From the NCBI RefSeq assembly GCF_900109745.1, contig NZ_FOAV01000002.1, positions 310,001-374,000 of the forward strand: a DNA stretch of 64,000 nucleotides, read 5' to 3'. This document shows, piece by piece, positions 22,827 to 31,361 of the stretch. A program made the position numbers and the translations under genes. Source of the stretch: Roseateles sp. YR242 (GTDB lineage Bacteria > Pseudomonadota > Gammaproteobacteria > Burkholderiales > Burkholderiaceae_C). Under the pieces are notes generated by a model, which made no database searches, was not told the DNA's origin, and saw only the letters and a program-made list of their open reading frames with translations. The number at the start of each line of letters is the position of its first letter. Positions within the stretch are counted from its first letter, which is position 1.

Positions 22827-25688
22827 ATGCGCGATGCTTCCTCCCGAGCGGCTGCCATGTTCCCTGCTGCCGTGCCTTACCGGCGGTGGTTGAGCACGCT
22901 CGGGCTGAACATCCTCATTGGCGGCCTCTATGCAGCGCTGGGCGTGGCCTCGCTGCAACTGGTCCTGCCGCCGGATTACGCCGCGCCGGTCTACCCCGCT
23001 GCGGGCCTTGCCGTGGCGGCCGTCTTGCGCTGGGGCCCGCGGCTTCTGCCGAGCATCGCCATCGGGTGCGCGCTGGTCAGCCTGCTGCTGTCCGAAGCAC
23101 GCGGTCAGGTCTGGCTGCTTGCCCACGTGCTGGTCGGCCTCGGGGCCGCCCTGCAGGCGTATGTGGGCGCCGCCCTGTCCAGGCGCTGGGTGGGCCCGGT
23201 CCCCCGCCTCACGGAGCCGCGAGAACTGCTGCGCTTTTACGCCGCCGTGGTCGGCATCGCCTGCCTGATCAGCCCCACCGTCGGTTCCCTCACGCTCGCG
23301 TGGTCGGGCGCCCTGCCCGCGGCCCGCTGGCCCTTGCAATGGTTTTCCTGGTGGGCCGGCGATGCCATTGGCGTGATGCTCGCCACCCCGGTGGCGCTGA
23401 GCATCTTCGGCCTGCCGCGGGCCCACTGGGCGCCGCGGCGGCTGGGGGTGGCCGTCCCCATGCTGCTGGCCTGCGTGCTGCTGAGTGCCGCCAGCTACTA
23501 CATCTCGCTCAACGAGGAGAGCCGACGGCGCCATGCCTTCGAGCTGGAAGCAGAGGGCGCGCTCGATGTGTTGGGGGAAGCACTGCAGCGCCCGCTCACC
23601 GCGCTGGAGGCCAACCACAGCCTGCTGATGGTGGCGCCGCACATCAGCCGGGAGGACTTCGAGCGTGCCCATGCCGAGCGCACCCCCGGCAGTGAGGGCG
23701 TCTACGCCCTGGGCTGGTCCGTCAGGGTGGCGCCGTCGGAGCGCGCGGCCTTCGAACGCGCTGCGCAGGCCGATGGCTACCCGGACTACCACCTGCGCGA
23801 ACGGCAACGCCCAGGCGATCTACCGCCCGACCCCACTGCCGACCTCATGGCCATCCGTCTGATCGTGCCGTTTTCGCGCAATCAGAATGCGCTGGGCATC
23901 AACACCCGCAGCATCCCGCAGGCCCGGGTGGCTCAGGATCTGACCATGGCCACCGGCCGGCCCTACGCCGCTGAAGGATTCCCCCTGTCCCAGGACGTGG
24001 GCACGCGGGCCATCGGCGTGGTGATATATCGTGCCGTTTATGCGGAGGGCGACCGAGGTGCGGAGCCCCAACCACGCGTGCGCGGCCTGGCCTTCGCCAC
24101 GCTGCGCCCCGAAGGCCTGCTGCAGGAATCCATGCCGACCCAGTCGGCCGACCTGGACTTCTGCCTGCTGGACCGCACGCCGGGCACCCGCCACGTGCTG
24201 CTGGCCGGCGACGACCGCTGCGCGGCCCTCCCCGCCAGCATCCCCACCCGGCAGCGCGCCATCACCTTTGCCGGCCGCCAGTGGCTGGTGGTGGTCTACG
24301 CGCCGGCCGGCCTGCCGGCGCTGCCCGGTCATATCGGCCTGCCGTTTGCGGTGGCCGGGCTGGTGTGCACGGGCCTGCTGGGCCTGTTGCTGCTGTTGGT
24401 CACCGGCCGTGCCACGCGGGTGGCAGAACTGGTGGAAGAAGGCACCCAGCGGCTGCGCGAAAGCGAGGAGCGCTTTCGCAGCATCGTGGAGCATGCGCCG
24501 GTGGGCGTGGTGTTCACCGACCTCAGCGGCCGGCCGCAGACGCTCAACCCCTATTACGCGCAGTTGCTGGGCTATACCGAAGAAGAACTCAAGCAGCGCA
24601 CCATCATGAAGATCACGCACCCGGAGGACCGGGCCGAGGACGGCCGGCTGGGCAATGCGCTGATTCGCGGCGACCTGGAGCGCTACAGCCGCATCAAGCG
24701 CTACATCAGTGCCGAAGGCCGGTTGATCACGGTTCGGGTCTGGGTCTCGCTGCTGCGGGACGCGCAGGGCGAGCCCTACCGGCTGGTGGGCGTGGTGGAG
24801 GACATCGGCGAACAACTGCGCCTGGAAGAACTGGAGCGGCTGCATGAATCCGCCCATGCGGCGCACCGTGCCAAGAACGAATTCCTCTCCCGCATGAGCC
24901 ATGAACTGCGCACGCCGCTGAACGCCATGCTCGGCTTCTCGCAGCTGCTGGAGGCGGACAGGGATCCGCCCATCAGCGTGCGCCAGCGCAGTTGGGTGCA
25001 GCACGTCCAGCAATCCGGCTGGCACCTGCTGGAGATGATCAACGACGCGTTGGACATGTCCCGGCTGGAGGCGGACCAGATCCGGGTGGAACTCTCCCCC
25101 CAGGCCCTGGCGCCCATCCTGGCGGACAGCCTGGCCATGGTGGAGACACAGCGCCAGCGCCGCCAGGTGACCGTGCACCTGGAACTGGTCGAGCCCTTGC
25201 CAGCGGTCATGACGGACGCCACGCGGCTGAGGCAGATCCTGACCAATCTTCTGAGCAACGCCATCAAATACAACCGAGAAGATGGGGAAGTCTGGCTGCG
25301 CGCCCACCGCACGGCGGACGGCGCTGTTCAACTGAGCGTGACCGACACCGGCGCCGGGTTGTCTGAAGCCCAGCTCACCCAACTCTTCCAGCCCTTCAAT
25401 CGGTTGGGACGCGAAGCCGGGAGCATCGAGGGCACCGGCCTCGGGCTGGTGATCACCAAGCGTCTGGTGGAACGGCTGGGCAGCGAACTGGCGGTGGCGA
25501 GCGCGCCCGGACGGGGATCGAGTTTCAGCTTCGAACTGCAGGCCGCCCCAGCGGCGGCCCTGCCTCCCGAATCGACCGGGCCGCACCCGCCTGAAGCGGC
25601 GCCGGCTGCAGTGACGGATCAGCAGGCGCAGGTTTTGCCGGAAGCGCCTGAAACCGACCTTCCATCGCCGGGCAGCCGTTCCCGTTGA
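22827..25688 (+). CDS. MASE1-CHASE-PAS sensor histidine kinase
   Basis: Membrane sensor kinase of 953 aa. N-terminal multi-helix MASE1 domain (about 20-235), then an extracytoplasmic CHASE domain (about 240-430, with GVYALGWSVRV and GINTRSIPQARVAQDL), a further helix near 515-530, a PAS domain (about 545-660), HisKA with the phospho-His H692 in SHELRTP, and an HATPase domain (LTNLLSNAIKYNRE, VTDTGAGLS, GTGLGLVITKRLVE). The last 60 residues are a Pro/Ala-rich tail without a receiver. There is no response regulator beside it. It diverges from the CFA2 operon over about 140 bp. The start is uncertain (22827 or 22857). Confidence 0.92.
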   Translation: MRDASSRAAAMFPAAVPYRRWLSTLGLNILIGGLYAALGVASLQLVLPPDYAAPVYPAAGLAVAAVLRWGPRLLPSIAIGCALVSLLLSEARGQVWLLAHVLVGLGAALQAYVGAALSRRWVGPVPRLTEPRELLRFYAAVVGIACLISPTVGSLTLAWSGALPAARWPLQWFSWWAGDAIGVMLATPVALSIFGLPRAHWAPRRLGVAVPMLLACVLLSAASYYISLNEESRRRHAFELEAEGALDVLGEALQRPLTALEANHSLLMVAPHISREDFERAHAERTPGSEGVYALGWSVRVAPSERAAFERAAQADGYPDYHLRERQRPGDLPPDPTADLMAIRLIVPFSRNQNALGINTRSIPQARVAQDLTMATGRPYAAEGFPLSQDVGTRAIGVVIYRAVYAEGDRGAEPQPRVRGLAFATLRPEGLLQESMPTQSADLDFCLLDRTPGTRHVLLAGDDRCAALPASIPTRQRAITFAGRQWLVVVYAPAGLPALPGHIGLPFAVAGLVCTGLLGLLLLLVTGRATRVAELVEEGTQRLRESEERFRSIVEHAPVGVVFTDLSGRPQTLNPYYAQLLGYTEEELKQRTIMKITHPEDRAEDGRLGNALIRGDLERYSRIKRYISAEGRLITVRVWVSLLRDAQGEPYRLVGVVEDIGEQLRLEELERLHESAHAAHRAKNEFLSRMSHELRTPLNAMLGFSQLLEADRDPPISVRQRSWVQHVQQSGWHLLEMINDALDMSRLEADQIRVELSPQALAPILADSLAMVETQRQRRQVTVHLELVEPLPAVMTDATRLRQILTNLLSNAIKYNREDGEVWLRAHRTADGAVQLSVTDTGAGLSEAQLTQLFQPFNRLGREAGSIEGTGLGLVITKRLVERLGSELAVASAPGRGSSFSFELQAAPAAALPPESTGPHPPEAAPAAVTDQQAQVLPEAPETDLPSPGSRSR

Positions 25689-25864
25689 ACACAGTGTGCA
25701 AGCCAGCGCAACAATCGCGGCCTGAATCCGTATCAAGATAGCGATCAAGCAGAAGTAGCCTGCAGGCGGTTTTCAACTGATATTTCTCATAAATTTGATA
25801 GAAACATCAGTAATTGAGCCGGTTTTCCCTGTGGGGACCCGTCAAAGGGCCTTCTGTGGGGGGC

Positions 25865-25891
25865 TTAGCACTCGTTTCCCATGAGTGCTAA
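25865..25891 (+). promoter_or_regulatory. CIRCE operator (HrcA site) upstream of rpoH
   Basis: Exact consensus TTAGCACTC-N9-GAGTGCTAA (TTAGCACTC 25865-25873, GAGTGCTAA 25883-25891), 48 bp before the rpoH ATG. A possible promoter TTAGCA-N18-TAATAT (25865-25894) overlaps it, so HrcA binding would block transcription. HrcA itself is not in the window. Confidence 0.9.
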
Positions 25892-25939
25892 TATCCATCG
25901 CAACACCAGTGAATGATCTGGTTCAGGAGATTCCAAGAC

Positions 25940-26917
25940 ATGTCCAACAGCCTTGCATTGAAGACCAACAACCCGTGGTCCCTGGTGCCGTCGCTGGGCA
26001 ACCTGGATGCATACATCTCGGCCGTCAATCGTCTGCCGATGCTGACTGCCGAAGAAGAACAGGATTACGCCCACCGCCTGAAGTCTCAGGGCGATGTGGA
26101 AGCTGCGGGCCGCATGGTGCTTTCTCACCTGCGCCTGGTGGTGTCGATTTCGCGCCAATACCTGGGTTATGGCCTGCCACAGGGCGACCTGATCCAGGAA
26201 GGCAACGTCGGCCTGATGAAGGCGGTGAAGCGTTTCGACCCGGACCAGGGCGTCCGTCTGGTCAGCTACGCCATGCACTGGATCAAGGCCGAGATCCACG
26301 AGTACATCCTCAAGAACTGGCGTCTGGTGAAGGTGGCCACCACCAAGGCCCAGCGCAAGCTGTTCTTCAACCTGCGCTCCATGAAGCACAGCCTGAAGGA
26401 AGGCGCTGAGAACCAGCAGCGTTCGTCGCTCACCGAGCGTGAGATCGACCTGGTGGCGAAGGAGCTGAACGTCAAGCGCGAGGAAGTGCTGGAGATGGAA
26501 ACCCGTCTCTCCGGCGGCGACATCGCGCTCGAACCTCAGGGTGACGATGATGGCGAGACTTTTGCGCCCATCGCCTACCTCGCCGACGATTCGCAGGAAC
26601 CCACCCGCGTGCTGGAAGCCCGCTCACGCGACTCCCTGGCCAGCGATGGCCTGCAGAAGGCACTGGAAGTGCTGGATCCGCGCAGCCGCCGTATCGTGGA
26701 AGAGCGCTGGCTGAAGGTGAACGACGACAGCTCCGGCGGCATGACGCTGCATGAACTGGCGGCGGAGTACAACGTGTCGGCCGAACGCATTCGCCAGATC
26801 GAAGTGGCGGCGATGAAGAAGATGCGCAAGGCCATGGCCGGCGACGACGCCCCTGCTGCCAAGGCAGTGGCCAAGAAGCTGCCCAAGCTGGCGGAAAGCG
26901 TGGCAGTGGCCGCTTGA
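25940..26917 (+). CDS. rpoH: RNA polymerase heat-shock sigma factor RpoH (sigma-32)
   Basis: Heat-shock sigma factor of 325 aa. Region 2 contains GDLIQEGNVGLMKAVKRFDP and YAMHWIKAEIHEYIL, followed by the RpoH box QRKLFFNLR characteristic of sigma-32, and region 4 ends with LAAEYNVSAERIRQIEVAAM. The ATG at 25940 (MSNSLALKTNN) has AGGAG at 25925-25929; the reading from 25913 includes that ribosome site and is wrong. A perfect CIRCE element upstream suggests HrcA repression on top of the usual post-transcriptional control. A strong terminator follows. Confidence 0.97.
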   Translation: MSNSLALKTNNPWSLVPSLGNLDAYISAVNRLPMLTAEEEQDYAHRLKSQGDVEAAGRMVLSHLRLVVSISRQYLGYGLPQGDLIQEGNVGLMKAVKRFDPDQGVRLVSYAMHWIKAEIHEYILKNWRLVKVATTKAQRKLFFNLRSMKHSLKEGAENQQRSSLTEREIDLVAKELNVKREEVLEMETRLSGGDIALEPQGDDDGETFAPIAYLADDSQEPTRVLEARSRDSLASDGLQKALEVLDPRSRRIVEERWLKVNDDSSGGMTLHELAAEYNVSAERIRQIEVAAMKKMRKAMAGDDAPAAKAVAKKLPKLAESVAVAA

Positions 26918-26978
26918 TGCGCGCCCCTCCTGACACTCACCACGCCACCTGCGGCTGAGTCCGTGGGAGTCACTTCCA

Positions 26979-27009
26979 ACAAAGGCCCTTCGGGGCCTTT
27001 GTGCTTTTT
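26979..27009 (+). terminator. Intrinsic terminator of rpoH
   Basis: Ten-bp perfect stem ACAAAGGCCC-TTCG-GGGCCTTTGT (26979-27002) with a UUCG tetraloop, followed by GC and TTTTT. It lies about 60 bp after the rpoH stop. Confidence 0.93.
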
Positions 27010-27087
27010 CGACCGGTGACCAGTGCCATCCCATCTTTCAGCAACTATTTACTTGCCAAAAGCAATCATCTTGGGGATGATGGCGCC

Positions 27088-28071
27088 ATGGATCACGCAG
27101 ACCGCATCGAAGCCGTTCGTCGCTTCAATCGCTTCTACACCCGCCGGGTAGGCGTTCTGAATGAAGGGCTGCTGGACTCGCCTTTCACCCTCACCGAGGC
27201 GCGTCTGCTCTGGGAGCTGGCGCACCTCGATGAAGGCGCTGACATCACGGCCACGGACCTGGGCCGTCTGCTGGATCTCGATGCCGGTTATCTCAGCCGC
27301 TTGTTGAAGGCGCTCAAGGAGCGGGACCTGGTGACCGCCACGCGCAGCGCCACGGACGCCCGCCAATCTCAACTTCAATTGAGCCCTGCGGGCCGAAGCG
27401 CCTTTGAACCGCTGGACCTTCGGTCCCAACAGCAGGTGGCGGCCTTGTTGAGCCGGCTGGGCGACGCTCAGCAGGTGGAATTGCTGCAAGCCTTCCAGCG
27501 TGTGCAAGCGCTGCTGGCCGACCCAGACGACAAGCCCGCCAGGCAAGGCTTCATCCTCCGGCCCCACCGGCCTGGCGACATGGGGTGGGTGGTGGCCAGG
27601 CACGGCGCGCTGTATGCGCGGGACTTCCAGTTCGACATGCGCTTTGAAGCCCTGGTGGCCCGCATCGCCGCCGATTTCATCGACCGCTTCGACGCCCGCC
27701 GCGAGGCCTGCTGGATCGCTGAACGAGACGGCATGAACATCGGATGTGTATGCCTGGTCCAGGCCCGGGACGACAGCACCCATCAACCCATCGAGGGCAC
27801 TGCCCAGCTGCGGCTGCTGCTGGTGGAACCCTCTGCGCGCGGACTGGGGTTGGGGGAACGGCTGGTGGCTGAATGCCACCGCTTTGCCAGGGAGGCCGGT
27901 TATCAGCGTGTCCGCTTGTGGACCAACAGCCAATTGGCCGCCGCCAAGGGGATCTACCGCAAGGCCGGCTACCAGCTGACCGCGAGCGAGCCGTTTCACG
28001 ATTTCGGACTGGATCTGGTGGGAGAGACCTGGGAGCTGGACCTCTTGAACCGCGTGGGCCTCCCGGCCTGA
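27088..28071 (+). CDS. MarR-GNAT fusion: helix-turn-helix regulator with acetyltransferase domain
   Basis: Two-domain protein of 327 aa. The N-terminal half (about 1-145) is a MarR-type winged helix (LTEARLLWELAHL, DLGRLLDLDAGYLSRLLKALKE and the wing TRSATDARQSQLQL). The C-terminal half (about 155-327) is a GNAT acetyltransferase with the acetyl-CoA loop VEPSARGLGLGERLVAECHRFA and KAGYQLT. Such fusions are thought to couple DNA binding to acetylation of a small molecule or protein; neither ligand nor target is known. The ATG at 27088 is chosen as the family start. The gene stands between rpoH and the M14 peptidase, on the same strand. Confidence 0.9.
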   Translation: MDHADRIEAVRRFNRFYTRRVGVLNEGLLDSPFTLTEARLLWELAHLDEGADITATDLGRLLDLDAGYLSRLLKALKERDLVTATRSATDARQSQLQLSPAGRSAFEPLDLRSQQQVAALLSRLGDAQQVELLQAFQRVQALLADPDDKPARQGFILRPHRPGDMGWVVARHGALYARDFQFDMRFEALVARIAADFIDRFDARREACWIAERDGMNIGCVCLVQARDDSTHQPIEGTAQLRLLLVEPSARGLGLGERLVAECHRFAREAGYQRVRLWTNSQLAAAKGIYRKAGYQLTASEPFHDFGLDLVGETWELDLLNRVGLPA

Positions 28072-28141
28072 TGGGAGAATCTCCACAGGTCAGGGGTCTG
28101 TTGGCAAGGCCCTGGCTTGGCCACCTCAGTTCGGAGCACCC

Positions 28142-29095
28142 ATGACGACAGCACGCTTTTATCCCATCGGAACGCCTGGTGTGCCCTGGGGTGCGGAAGA
28201 GCGAGTCCTGTGGCGAGCGCGGCAGGTGCGCAGCCGAAGTTATCAGGACGATGTGGTGGCGCGGGTGCGGCGTCTGGCCGATCGCTCAGCGGTCGGCGCC
28301 AATGTCGCCTTCGAGATCGTTCAATACGGCCAACTGAACTACGGCGACGACAGCTATCCGCTTCTGGCACTGAAAAGCACGTCGTGGAAGGCGGGACGCC
28401 CGGTGGCGCTCGTCACCGGGGGCGTCCACGGCTATGAGACCAGTGGCGTGATGGGCGCCTTGCGTTTTGCCGAAGAACAGGCCGCCGCCTACACCGGGGA
28501 GGTCAATGTGCTGGTGGCACCCTGCGTCAGCCCCTGGGCCTATGAGCGGGTATGCCGTTGGAACTACAACGCCATCGATCCCAACCGGAACTTTGGCATG
28601 CGCCGGCATGCGGACGAATCGTCTGCGCTGATTGAGCTGCTGACCCCCTATCTCGGCCAATTCCTGCTGCACATCGACCTGCACGAGACCACGGACACCG
28701 ACGCCAGCGAATACGACCCCGCACTGGCGGCCCGCGATGGCAAACCGCACGAACCTCAAGTGATCCCCGACGGCTTTTACCTGGTGGGCAACAGCGAGAC
28801 CTCGCGTCTGGACTTCCAGCAGGCCATCGTGCAGGCCGTCCAGCAGGTGACGCACATTGCCCCGGCTGATGCGGCCGGGCAGATCATCGGCTCCCCCGTC
28901 ATCGCCAACGGGGTGATCGAGTTTCCAATCCGACAGGTGGGGTTGTGCGCGGGCTTCACGGGTGCGAAGTTCTCCACCACCACCGAGGTCTATCCCGATA
29001 GCCCCCGCACGAATCCGAAGGAATGCGAGGAGGCTCAGTTGGCGGCTGTCCGCGCGGCATTCAGCTTTGCGTTGGCACACGCGACCCCGGGCTGA
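28142..29095 (+). CDS. M14-family zinc carboxypeptidase-like protein
   Basis: Predicted metallopeptidase or deacylase of 317 aa in the M14/AstE superfamily. Zinc ligands are H96 and E99 in GGVHGYETSG and a His in LLHIDLHETTD (177 or 181), with the substrate-binding DPNRN (about 146-150) and a putative catalytic Glu in TTTEVYPDSP. No signal peptide, so it acts in the cytoplasm. GGAG lies just upstream of the ATG. No neighbour points to its substrate; succinylglutamate desuccinylase-like enzymes are the nearest alternative. Confidence 0.87.
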   Translation: MTTARFYPIGTPGVPWGAEERVLWRARQVRSRSYQDDVVARVRRLADRSAVGANVAFEIVQYGQLNYGDDSYPLLALKSTSWKAGRPVALVTGGVHGYETSGVMGALRFAEEQAAAYTGEVNVLVAPCVSPWAYERVCRWNYNAIDPNRNFGMRRHADESSALIELLTPYLGQFLLHIDLHETTDTDASEYDPALAARDGKPHEPQVIPDGFYLVGNSETSRLDFQQAIVQAVQQVTHIAPADAAGQIIGSPVIANGVIEFPIRQVGLCAGFTGAKFSTTTEVYPDSPRTNPKECEEAQLAAVRAAFSFALAHATPG

Positions 29096-29098
29096 GGA

Positions 29099-29251
29099 GT
29101 TTGATGGGTGGGGCGCCGCCCCCTTGCATGGGCACACGGCGGATGCACTCATCGAGGCCCCGGCACCCGGTCTGCGGGTGCTACTGATCCCCAGCGGGAC
29201 GGGGGCCAGCACGGCATTTGGCATTGCCGAGGAAGTCGTCGCGGGCTGGTG
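29099..29251 (+). other. Possible coding remnant between the M14 gene and the fic gene
   Basis: In the frame starting at 29100 the sequence reads FDGWGAAPLHGHTADALIEA and then a hydrophobic stretch ending GIAEEVVAGW before a stop. It looks more protein-like than neighbouring shadows but has no ATG; a TTG at 29124 is the only start. It may be the tail of a lost gene. The remaining gap to 29285 shows nothing. Confidence 0.25.
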
Positions 29252-29285
29252 AGTGGCGCCCACGCCGTGGGTGGCCTGCAAGCCC

Positions 29286-30536
29286 CTACTGCGGACGGCC
29301 CGCCTCAATCCAGGCGGAGGCTTCCTCCATCGAAATACGCCGTCGCGCGCAGTTGTGGGCCCCAAGCCCTTCCAGTTCCCGCGCCAACATGGACTGGAAG
29401 GCCGCCTGGTCTTCAGGGGGCACACCGGCCAGTTGCACCGCCACCGCCTGCGACTCTCGTCGGCGCACGACATGCCCCATCGCCACGCTCAGGGGAAGCC
29501 GGTACTTCATCCGGAACGGGTCGGGCCTGCCCATGACTTCCATGGTCTGCCGGTACGTCGGCAATGACCGCCGATATGTCCAGTCGAACAGATCCACCGC
29601 CAGCGACACGTCATTGCACTCGTAGATGCCGATCATGGCCAGCGCGTAGTCCTCCCTCGTCACATCCAGGAAGGACAGCGGCGCCTGGTTGTAGAGCATG
29701 AGCGGCATGTTCGCTGCCAGCCGGCTCACCCGCTTGTTGCCGTCTTCGAAGCCTTGCAGGTAGGCCAGCTGAATCCAGAGGAAGAAGGCGGCCTCGATAG
29801 GGTTCTTGATGTAGCCCGCCTTCCTCACGATCTGCTCCAGCATCTCGTTCAGGACGGACGGGACCTGGCAGGGGAAGTAGGTGGTCCCGCTGATGTGAAC
29901 CACCTTGTGGCGGACGGTGCCCAAGGAATGAGGGTCGGACAGCAGCTCGCTCATCAGCAAGGCATGGACGTTGCGGATCACGTTCGATGTCAAGCCTTGC
30001 CGCGGCACGGCGTCCACCATGAATTCGATCGCCTGCTTGTGGTTGAGCAGCATGAGGGCGTCCAGGTTCTGCGCCGGGTCAGCGCGCCGGAACAGCTCTT
30101 CTGTGGCCATTCGCGTGTAGGCGTTGCCCTCGAGGTAGGACGACGACCAGGACAGGTCAACCAGCAAGGGCTCCAGCACACGCCGCATGTAGGTGCCGGC
30201 GGGCTGCTGATCGTTCAGGCCACCCAATGCCGTCAACTCCTCGGCCAAGGCTGGAGGAAGGAGAAACGTCTCGTTGGGACAGTAGCGGTCCACAAACTCC
30301 CGCACATAGGTCACTGACCGGCGGGCCATTCGGGATGCCTCCAGGTAGCCGCGCAGTGCCACGCTGGCGGGGCGCCATACAGGCCCCTCGCCCTCATCGC
30401 TGGCCACGGGCTCCCGAACCCGGTGCTGGAGAGCGGAAGCGGCCTTGCCGGGGCGATACCGTGAGCCGCCCGGCGGAGGGCTGGCTCCCCTGGCCGGGAA
30501 GTCGGGGACCGATGAAAGAAGGGGTTCGGGTTGCAT
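29286..30536 (-). CDS. Fic family protein with altered active-site motif
   Basis: Fic-fold protein of 416 aa. Canonical Fic enzymes use HPFxxGNGR to transfer AMP from ATP to a target hydroxyl. Here the motif is LQGFEDGNKR with Gln at position 261 where the catalytic His should be. The phosphate-binding part (EDGNKR) and the following SRLAANMPL helix are kept. An N-terminal inhibitory motif SSYLEG (S132 to E136) is present. I recall a conserved subfamily with this Gln form, so this may be a different chemistry rather than decay. The ATG at 30536 has AGGAG 9 bp upstream; the ATG at 30575 does not. A C-terminal wing follows the Fic core. Confidence 0.85.
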   Translation of the reverse strand: MQPEPLLSSVPDFPARGASPPPGGSRYRPGKAASALQHRVREPVASDEGEGPVWRPASVALRGYLEASRMARRSVTYVREFVDRYCPNETFLLPPALAEELTALGGLNDQQPAGTYMRRVLEPLLVDLSWSSSYLEGNAYTRMATEELFRRADPAQNLDALMLLNHKQAIEFMVDAVPRQGLTSNVIRNVHALLMSELLSDPHSLGTVRHKVVHISGTTYFPCQVPSVLNEMLEQIVRKAGYIKNPIEAAFFLWIQLAYLQGFEDGNKRVSRLAANMPLMLYNQAPLSFLDVTREDYALAMIGIYECNDVSLAVDLFDWTYRRSLPTYRQTMEVMGRPDPFRMKYRLPLSVAMGHVVRRRESQAVAVQLAGVPPEDQAAFQSMLARELEGLGAHNCARRRISMEEASAWIEAGRPQ

Positions 30537-30706
30537 GACGAGTCGCTCCTGTGCGAGCAAATTCTCGTCCTGCATCCCCCTGCGGGGAAAGCGCTCAGCA
30601 GGTTGTCAAAGCGACCGCGGAACCGATTCCATCAAGGACGACGCGGATCTAGCAGCCATGGCAGTGGTCGGCTGCACATGCTCTGGTGGGGGCAGCGCGG
30701 CAGCGC

Positions 30707-31318
30707 TTACTGCCCCGCCAACAACAGCTTGATATCGCTCATCAACGGTTGAGCGCCCGCGCCATAACGTGCGTACACACGCACCCGGCCTTGCGGGTCG
30801 AACAGGAAACTCGCCGCAATGTGGTCCACGGTGTAGCTGTCCGGTGTCTTGCCCGGCACCTTGCCGTAATACACCCTGAACTCCTTGGCCGTCTCCTTGA
30901 TCTGCTCCGGGCTACCGCGCAACGCCACGAAGCTGGGGTCAAAACTCTGGAGATAGACCTTGAGCAGTTCGGGCTTGTCGCGCTCCGGGTCCACCGTGAT
31001 GAACACGCCCTGCACACGGTCACCGTCCGCGCCCAGCGCCTTCTTCACCTGCGCCAGCTCCGCCATGGTGGTGGGGCAGACATCCGGGCATTGGGTGTAG
31101 CCGAAGAACACCACCACCACCTTGCCCTTGAAGTCCTCCAGCGTGCGCGGCTTGCCGTCGATGTCCGGCAGGTTGATGGTGCGCGCGTAGTTGGCACCGG
31201 TCAGGTCCACGCCCTGGAAGCTGGCCTTGGGCGCCGAGGTGAAGCCCAGCTTGTCGCAGCCGGTCAGCAGCACGGCAGCACCCAGCGCGGCCAGGCAAAG
31301 GGAGCGTCGAACGATCAT
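30707..31318 (-). CDS. SCO1/SenC family copper chaperone lipoprotein
   Basis: Thioredoxin-fold copper protein of 203 aa that helps build the CuA centre of cytochrome c oxidase. A lipoprotein signal ends at C21 (VLLTGC), the copper motif is CPDVC (C77, C81) and the third ligand His is H166 in YTVDHIAASFLFD. The ATG at 31318 begins the signal peptide; the reading to 31492 would overlap ctaB. It is the last gene of the oxidase assembly run SURF1-(unknown)-ctaA-ctaB-sco. Confidence 0.93.
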   Translation of the reverse strand: MIVRRSLCLAALGAAVLLTGCDKLGFTSAPKASFQGVDLTGANYARTINLPDIDGKPRTLEDFKGKVVVVFFGYTQCPDVCPTTMAELAQVKKALGADGDRVQGVFITVDPERDKPELLKVYLQSFDPSFVALRGSPEQIKETAKEFRVYYGKVPGKTPDSYTVDHIAASFLFDPQGRVRVYARYGAGAQPLMSDIKLLLAGQ

Positions 31319-31361
31319 GTCAAAGACCTCAGCAACAGATTCGCAACGGAAGACGGGCCGC

